A DNA stretch of 9,562 nt from Solobacterium sp. (GTDB taxonomy: Bacteria; Bacillota_I; Bacilli_A; Erysipelotrichales; Erysipelotrichaceae), in NCBI GenBank assembly GCA_017514645.1, contig JAFWJP010000248.1, positions 1 through 9,562 on the forward strand. Direction: 5' to 3'. Below, one piece after another: positions 6,127 to 9,562 of the stretch; within the stretch, counting starts at the first letter, position 1; every line of letters starts with the position of its first letter. Below the pieces are notes generated by a model. It saw nothing but the letters and a program-made list of their open reading frames with translations. It was not told the origin of the DNA and searched no databases. A program made the translations under genes and the position numbers.

Positions 6127-6696
6127 ATGAAGCAGTTTGTAAAACTGGCTGCAGCAGTATGCCTTCTGCTGGGGACAGGCTGCAGTGCAGCGGAAAACGA
6201 AACAATATCGGCGGATCATCCGCAGGTTGTCATTGAAATCGAAGACTACGGAACGATTACGGTAGAACTGGATCCGGATGCGGCACCGATCACGGTGGAG
6301 AACTTCCTTACACTGGTTGATGAAGGCTTCTACGACGGACTGACGTTCCACCGTATCATCGAAGGATTCATGATGCAGGGAGGGGCTTCCTATACCCGGC
6401 AGGCAGAAACGATCACCGGTGAATTCGCCTCCAACGGCTGGAAGAATCCGATCAAACATGAACGCGGGGTCATTTCCATGGCCAGGGCCAAAGATCCGGA
6501 CAGCGCTTCTTCGCAGTTCTTCATCGTTCAGCAGGATGCCTCGCATCTGGATGGTGATTATGCGGCATTCGGGCGTGTCATTTCCGGCATGGAGATCGTG
6601 GATGCTGTATGCGCTGATGCGAAGCCGGTCGACAACAACGGTATGATCGCTCCGGAAGATCAGCCGAAGATCATTTCCATCAAACGGGTGGATTGA
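6127..6696 (+). CDS. Lipoprotein cyclophilin-type peptidyl-prolyl cis-trans isomerase
   Basis: A 189-residue secreted, lipid-anchored cyclophilin that should catalyse prolyl isomerisation of exported proteins outside the membrane. Residues 1-18 are a short signal peptide (K2, K6, then a hydrophobic core) ending at Cys19, in the slightly atypical lipobox L-G-T-G-C. After a linker, the domain runs ~33-189. The active-site motif FHRIIEGFMMQGG contains His75, Arg76, Phe81 and Gln84. The SSQFFI segment (128-133) and LDGDYAAFGRV complete the pocket as in bacterial cyclophilins. I chose ATG 6127 over the in-frame ATG at 6076 because the signal peptide begins there, GAGG lies 6 bases upstream, and the micro-ORF stop is 1 base before it. 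The next gene follows after 13 bases, so they share a transcript. Confidence 0.93.
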   Translation: MKQFVKLAAAVCLLLGTGCSAAENETISADHPQVVIEIEDYGTITVELDPDAAPITVENFLTLVDEGFYDGLTFHRIIEGFMMQGGASYTRQAETITGEFASNGWKNPIKHERGVISMARAKDPDSASSQFFIVQQDASHLDGDYAAFGRVISGMEIVDAVCADAKPVDNNGMIAPEDQPKIISIKRVD

Positions 6697-6709
6697 GGAG
6701 AAATCAATA

Positions 6710-7213
6710 ATGAACACAGAACTCAGGGAACGTATTTACAGGCTTGGCATGGAAAATGAAGCGAAGTACGGCGGCTGCGCCCAGTGCGTGCTGCTGACGC
6801 TGAAGCAGACAGCGCTGGATATCCCGCCGGAGGTCATTCAGTCCGCAACAGCCCTGATGGCCGGTGGTATTCGTTCCGGCAACAGCTGCGGAGCCTTCAG
6901 CGGAGCACTCATGGCAATCTCCTGTGTCCTGGGGCGCACAGCGGACGATATGGACAACAAACAAGCGGTCGCGGATACAGCCGTACCGGCCAGAATGCTC
7001 TACGAGCGGTTTATGGAAGAATACGGCAGTGTCCTCTGCCGGGATATCCAGTACAGGATCATGGGCAAGAGCTACCGGATGTACGACCCGGAGGATATGA
7101 AACGCTTCCTCGCTGACGGCGGTCACGACGATAAATGTACCCAGGTCGTTGCCAAGGCATGTATCTGGGTGGTCGAGATCCTGGAGAAATGCGGGATCAG
7201 GCAGTTTGACTGA
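6710..7213 (+). CDS. C_GCAxxG_C_C-family cysteine-rich protein (putative redox/metal protein)
   Basis: A 167-residue cytoplasmic protein of the C_GCAxxG_C_C family (PF09719), common in anaerobes and of uncertain function. The spaced cysteines are visible: GGCAQC (Cys23, Cys26), the Gly-rich SGNSCGAFSGALMA block (Cys60), LCRDI (Cys110) and KC...AKAC (Cys143, Cys151). The conserved cysteines suggest metal or Fe-S binding or thiol redox activity, but no reaction is established to my knowledge. There is no signal peptide and no membrane segment. The start is supported by GAGGAG 8-9 bases upstream. It is the last gene of the unit with the lipoprotein cyclophilin and His/Cys-rich micro-ORF, which suggests, weakly, a shared redox or metal theme. 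Confidence 0.85.
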   Translation: MNTELRERIYRLGMENEAKYGGCAQCVLLTLKQTALDIPPEVIQSATALMAGGIRSGNSCGAFSGALMAISCVLGRTADDMDNKQAVADTAVPARMLYERFMEEYGSVLCRDIQYRIMGKSYRMYDPEDMKRFLADGGHDDKCTQVVAKACIWVVEILEKCGIRQFD

Positions 7214-7237
7214 AAAAGGAGCCTCGGGCTCCTTTTT
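7213..7237. terminator. Bidirectional hairpin terminator
   Basis: A perfect 11-bp stem, AAAAAGGAGCC (7213-7223) and GGCTCCTTTTT (7227-7237), with loop TCG. It is an A-tract, GC stem, T-tract arrangement that works in either direction. It overlaps the last base of one stop codon on the plus strand and the stop codon of the convergent hydrolase on the minus strand. Confidence 0.88.
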
Positions 7238-8021
7238 ACAATTGTGCTTTGAAGAATTCTCCTGTCAAACGGATGGCTTCCAGCAGCTGGGGCGAGCGCT
7301 CATCCTCCAGTACATGGAAGACATGATCTGCTCCGTCGATCAGTACATGCCTGGACCTGGAATCCGGGCTCATCTTTGCAATGGTTTCAGCACAGGCCGG
7401 ATCAACGACGTCATCATCCGTTCCGGCAATGGCCAGTACCGGTGCGTCGCTCATCCGGAAGGTATTCAGGATATTGACGTGCAGGGCATCGGTAACCCAT
7501 TGTGCTGAGACATCGACATCGGGACGCCAGCCGAATTTCATTGTGAAGTATCCAGTATTCATGGCTGTGTCAATGTCTTCCTTTGTCAGCATCTCTGAGA
7601 GATCCAGCGCACCTGCCCAGGTCACAACAGCTTCAAACAGTGCAGGGTAGTTGCCTGCGGTCAGCAGAGCGTCACTGCCGCCCTGGCTCCATCCCATGAC
7701 GCCGACATGGCAGATGCCGCAGTTTACTTTCAGGTAGGTCGCGGCAGTCGCGGCATTGCGTACAGCTGTGCTGAAGTCGTAGCGCAGCGGATCGGCATCG
7801 GATTCACCGTAGCCCGGCCAGTCAATGCGGATGGATGCCAGGCCATAGTCATCTGCCAGAATGTGTGCGGCGGTGATATAACCGTTCCCGGCTTCATTCT
7901 TGTCTGTTCCTGTTCCGTGCAGCATGACCACACTTTTGTCGGCGGGATCGTCGGGTAGTGTGATGATCGCTGGTATGGTATAGTCCTCGAAAGGAATCAG
8001 TTTCTTGTATTCTTTGTACAT
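7236..8021 (-). CDS. Alpha/beta hydrolase (dienelactone-hydrolase/acyl-esterase-like)
   Basis: A 261-residue alpha/beta hydrolase with no signal peptide, so cytoplasmic. The oxyanion motif VVMLHGTGTDKNE is at 31-43. The strand-turn IDWPGYGES is at 67-74. The nucleophile elbow GWSQGG gives catalytic Ser112, the acid is probably Asp203 in GTDDDVVDP, and the base is His233 in DGADHVF. The residues between 136 and 190 form a lid over the active site, with WAGALDLSEML. Substrate class is not readable; carboxyl or feruloyl-type esters are plausible. The start ATG 8021 is chosen because GGAG lies 6 bases upstream and the conserved domain begins soon after. A longer in-frame reading to 8174 would run through the divergent promoter and the neighbouring lipoprotein gene. 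Its transcript converges with the Cys-rich gene and ends at the shared terminator. Confidence 0.88.
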   Translation of the reverse strand: MYKEYKKLIPFEDYTIPAIITLPDDPADKSVVMLHGTGTDKNEAGNGYITAAHILADDYGLASIRIDWPGYGESDADPLRYDFSTAVRNAATAATYLKVNCGICHVGVMGWSQGGSDALLTAGNYPALFEAVVTWAGALDLSEMLTKEDIDTAMNTGYFTMKFGWRPDVDVSAQWVTDALHVNILNTFRMSDAPVLAIAGTDDDVVDPACAETIAKMSPDSRSRHVLIDGADHVFHVLEDERSPQLLEAIRLTGEFFKAQL

Positions 8022-8043
8022 AGCGGTCTCCGTTTCTGATTCA

Positions 8044-8072
8044 AGTGTAGTTGAAATCCTGCGCCGGGTAAA
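8044..8072 (-). promoter_or_regulatory. Probable promoter of the alpha/beta hydrolase gene
   Basis: On the minus strand, -35-like TTTACC (8067-8072), a 17-base spacer, and -10-like TACACT (8044-8049), 4/6 matches each. The -35 hexamer and spacing are identical to the esterase promoter at 5076-5104. About 22 bases separate the -10 from the start codon, which leaves only a short leader and makes this call moderate. Confidence 0.45.
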
Positions 8073-8094
8073 GGAATCAGGAGCGGAACTTCTG

Positions 8095-8124
8095 TTGATG
8101 AAATGACAGGGGATTTGGTAATAT
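8095..8124 (+). promoter_or_regulatory. Probable promoter of the small lipoprotein gene
   Basis: A -35-like TTGATG (8095-8100), an 18-base spacer and a -10-like TAATAT (8119-8124) with extended TG (8116-8117). The lipoprotein ATG is 22 bases downstream of the -10. It diverges from the hydrolase promoter, with the two -35 elements 22 bases apart. Confidence 0.55.
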
Positions 8125-8146
8125 ATTGATATCGAGGAGAAAGAAA

Positions 8147-8530
8147 ATGAAACTGTTAAAAAGAATGATGACATTGGTGCTGGCTGTATCTATGTTCACA
8201 GCACTGACAGCCTGCAAGAGTGCACCGAAGGTGGATCCGGCAGTCGGATACTGGAAGCTGACATCCATGATCGATGAGGACGGTGTCGAGAACACGGAAG
8301 ACGTGCAGGTGCTTGATGAACTGGGTCTGGTTGTATCCCTGAAGATCAACGAGGATGGTTCCGCAGTCCTGGATATGTTCGGAGAGACAACGGACCTGAC
8401 GTATGCTGAGGGCAAGATGACGCTCGGCGAAGAAACCATCAACGTCACGGTGGACGGCGACAAGCTGACAATGGAAGAAGGCGGACAGTCCCTGGTCTTC
8501 ACAAGGGCGGAAGAGCCGGTCGAAGAGTAA
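8147..8530 (+). CDS. Small lipoprotein with a lipocalin-like beta-rich domain, function unknown
   Basis: A 127-residue exported lipoprotein. The signal peptide (KLLKR, hydrophobic core 9-19) ends at a good lipobox LTAC, with lipidated Cys23. The mature part begins GYWKL (39-43) and alternates short beta-strand-like stretches with Asp/Gly turns (INEDGSAVLDMFG, TVDGDKLTMEEGG). This is the pattern of small extracytoplasmic lipocalin-like or META/DUF-type domains in Firmicute lipoproteins. It ends in an acidic tail (AEEPVEE). There is no catalytic motif, and I do not recognise a specific family. The start ATG 8147 follows GAGGAG (8134-8139) at 7 bases; an upstream in-frame TTG at 8126 lies in the promoter. 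It is a single-gene unit ending at a strong terminator. Confidence 0.85.
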   Translation: MKLLKRMMTLVLAVSMFTALTACKSAPKVDPAVGYWKLTSMIDEDGVENTEDVQVLDELGLVVSLKINEDGSAVLDMFGETTDLTYAEGKMTLGEETINVTVDGDKLTMEEGGQSLVFTRAEEPVEE

Positions 8531-8553
8531 TCTGCCGATACAGGTGAAATGAG

Positions 8554-8580
8554 AACAGCACTTCATCATGAAGTGCTGTT
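8554..8580. terminator. Hairpin terminator after the small lipoprotein, shared by position with the glycosyltransferase
   Basis: A perfect 12-bp stem, AACAGCACTTCA (8554-8565) and TGAAGTGCTGTT (8569-8580), with a 3-base loop. It is followed on the plus strand by TTATTGTTTTT. It adjoins the stop codon of the convergent glycosyltransferase gene. The minus-strand exit lacks a good U-tract, so termination of that gene here is less certain. Confidence 0.85.
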
Positions 8581-9562
8581 TTATTGTTTTTGATGATCAA
8601 GATAGATCTTCTTTACCGTTTCCAGAGTGCTTGAGAGGTCGTAATCCAGTGCCTTGGTGCGGGAATGCTGCTTCATTGCCTCACGTACATCTGGGTGATC
8701 GATGAGGTACCTGATCCTGCGGACGAGTTCATCCGGATCATTGGCGCAGAGCAGTCCTTCCTGCCCGTCTTCCACGAGCTCGACATTGCCGCGGATCGGG
8801 GTGCAGATGACCGGCAGGGAACAGCTCATGGCTTCAAGCAGTGCCACAGGAAGTCCTTCCTGCAGGGACATGAAGATAAAGAGATCAGAAGCGCTGCAGA
8901 GGTCCGCGATATCACGCCGGTAACCGAGGAAGCTCACCTTGTCCTCGATTCCCAGTGTTTTTGCCAGTTCCTTCAGCTCACTTTCCAGTACACCGCTGCC
9001 GCAGAGCAGATAGTGCAGTCTGGGATATACAGGATCGTCCTTCATCTTTGCGATGGCTTCCAGGACAACACGATGATTCTTGCGCTTGATCAGTTCACCA
9101 ACGGACAGAAGCACAATCTGATCCTCAATGCCGAGTTCCCTGCGCAGATGCTCTCTGGCTTCCGGGGAAAACTGCAGACGTTCCGTATCGATGCCGACTC
9201 CGGGAACGAACACGGTTTCCTTCGCATGCATGTGTGTATGGGCGAAGGCATAGTCTTCCTTGTTGATGGTGATCAGGACATCCGTATCGCGCGATAATCG
9301 CTGTTCCACGGGATAATAGGCCAGCCAGTTGACCATCGGTGCACCTTTGTAGAAATGCAGGCCGTGCGCGGTATAGATGACGGTTGTGCCGCGTTTCCTC
9401 GCGTCCCTTGCCGCGATCCTTGTCAGCATCGCACCGACCGGTGTATGGGTATGGATCAGATCAAAGTCTTCGGTATCGATGAGTTCCTTCAGCATCTTCA
9501 GCGCTTTGCGGTTGACCGGCTTCAGCGGATTCCTGGCAAAGGGAATATCGATGTAGTGATCA
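8581..9562 (-). CDS. GT4-family (GT-B fold) glycosyltransferase, N-terminus outside window
   Basis: The 326 C-terminal residues of a glycosyltransferase group 1 enzyme. It transfers a sugar from a nucleotide donor to a lipid-linked or glycan acceptor at the inner face of the membrane. The frame is open to the window edge, with homologous-looking sequence upstream of the first internal Met (HYIDIPFARNPLKP), so the gene starts beyond 9562. The N-terminal acceptor-domain motif is DLIHTHTPVGAMLTRIAA, with YTAHGLHFYKG following. The C-terminal donor domain starts at VLLSVGELIKRKNH. The GT4 EX7E motif is seen in EGLPVALLEAMSCSLPVICTP, followed by GNVELVEDGQEGLL. Its style resembles EpsD/capsule-type enzymes, so exopolysaccharide or cell-surface glycan synthesis is likely. 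Donor and linkage cannot be told. Neighbouring genes lie outside the window. Confidence 0.93.
   Translation of the reverse strand, partial: DHYIDIPFARNPLKPVNRKALKMLKELIDTEDFDLIHTHTPVGAMLTRIAARDARKRGTTVIYTAHGLHFYKGAPMVNWLAYYPVEQRLSRDTDVLITINKEDYAFAHTHMHAKETVFVPGVGIDTERLQFSPEAREHLRRELGIEDQIVLLSVGELIKRKNHRVVLEAIAKMKDDPVYPRLHYLLCGSGVLESELKELAKTLGIEDKVSFLGYRRDIADLCSASDLFIFMSLQEGLPVALLEAMSCSLPVICTPIRGNVELVEDGQEGLLCANDPDELVRRIRYLIDHPDVREAMKQHSRTKALDYDLSSTLETVKKIYLDHQKQ

Noticed and set aside
5887..6717. 276-codon minus-strand open frame opposite the lipoprotein cyclophilin
   Set aside because: The plus strand encodes an unmistakable cyclophilin and a terminator in the same bases, and the antisense product has no recognisable domain.
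8022..8174. N-terminal extension of the minus-strand alpha/beta hydrolase to 8174
   Set aside because: It would run through the divergent promoters and into the lipoprotein gene. ATG 8021 has an RBS and sits just before the conserved domain.
1..9562. Mobile elements, CRISPR arrays, defence or toxin-antitoxin modules, tRNAs
   Set aside because: I found no transposase or integrase motifs, terminal repeats, spaced direct repeats, nuclease or toxin domains, or tRNA-like cloverleaf sequences.

Overview
The window reads as a compact stretch of chromosome from an anaerobic or facultative Firmicute. The evidence is strong AGGAGG-type ribosome binding sites, sigma-A-like promoters, a catabolite-responsive (cre) element, short U-tailed hairpin terminators and the protein families present. 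Base composition is moderate, near half G+C by eye. TGA is used as an ordinary stop. An Erysipelotrichia-like gut bacterium is my best guess, but this rests on the general look of the proteins and was not tested. There are no rRNA or tRNA genes, CRISPR arrays, insertion sequences or phage genes that I can see. No stretch longer than 300 bases lacks a gene.

Layout. (1) Bases 1-899, plus strand: the tail of a PfkB-family sugar kinase, then a divergent cyclophilin-like protein that has lost the usual PPIase active-site residues. They end at a hairpin terminator shared with the convergent operon. (2) Bases 935-5002, minus strand: a three-gene operon encoding a MarR-family regulator and two half-size ABC exporters. 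Its genes overlap by 4 and about 14 bases. The exporter pair is a textbook asymmetric heterodimer: the first subunit has degenerate Walker B and H-loop residues, and the second has intact ones but a changed signature motif. Upstream is a near-consensus promoter (TTGACA, 17 bp, TATATT) overlaid by two TTTGTTAG-type dyads, presumably the regulator's own operators. (3) Bases 5076-5999, plus strand: a tributyrin-esterase/FrmB-like serine esterase with its own promoter, a good cre site just downstream of it, and a terminator. (4) Bases 6012-7237, plus strand: an extended -10 promoter overlapping a palindrome, then a 22-codon micro-ORF that looks like the two ends of a NifX/NafY-type protein with its middle missing. 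It is followed after one base by a lipoprotein cyclophilin with an intact active site, then a cysteine-rich C_GCAxxG_C_C-family protein and a terminator. (5) Bases 7236-8021, minus strand: a second alpha/beta hydrolase, divergent from (6), a small lipoprotein at 8147-8530. (7) Bases 8581-9562, minus strand: most of a GT4 glycosyltransferase whose N-terminus lies beyond the window.

How they fit together. The MarR-exporter operon is a self-contained drug or xenobiotic efflux module that probably autoregulates. The remaining genes are short transcription units for carbon use (kinase, esterases), cell-surface folding (lipoprotein PPIase), redox or metal handling (C_GCAxxG_C_C protein, His/Cys-rich micro-ORF) and surface polysaccharide (glycosyltransferase). 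I see no clearly new multi-gene system. The most interesting small-scale signals are the micro-ORF coupled to the cyclophilin, the double operator inside the efflux promoter, and the active-site-less cyclophilin.
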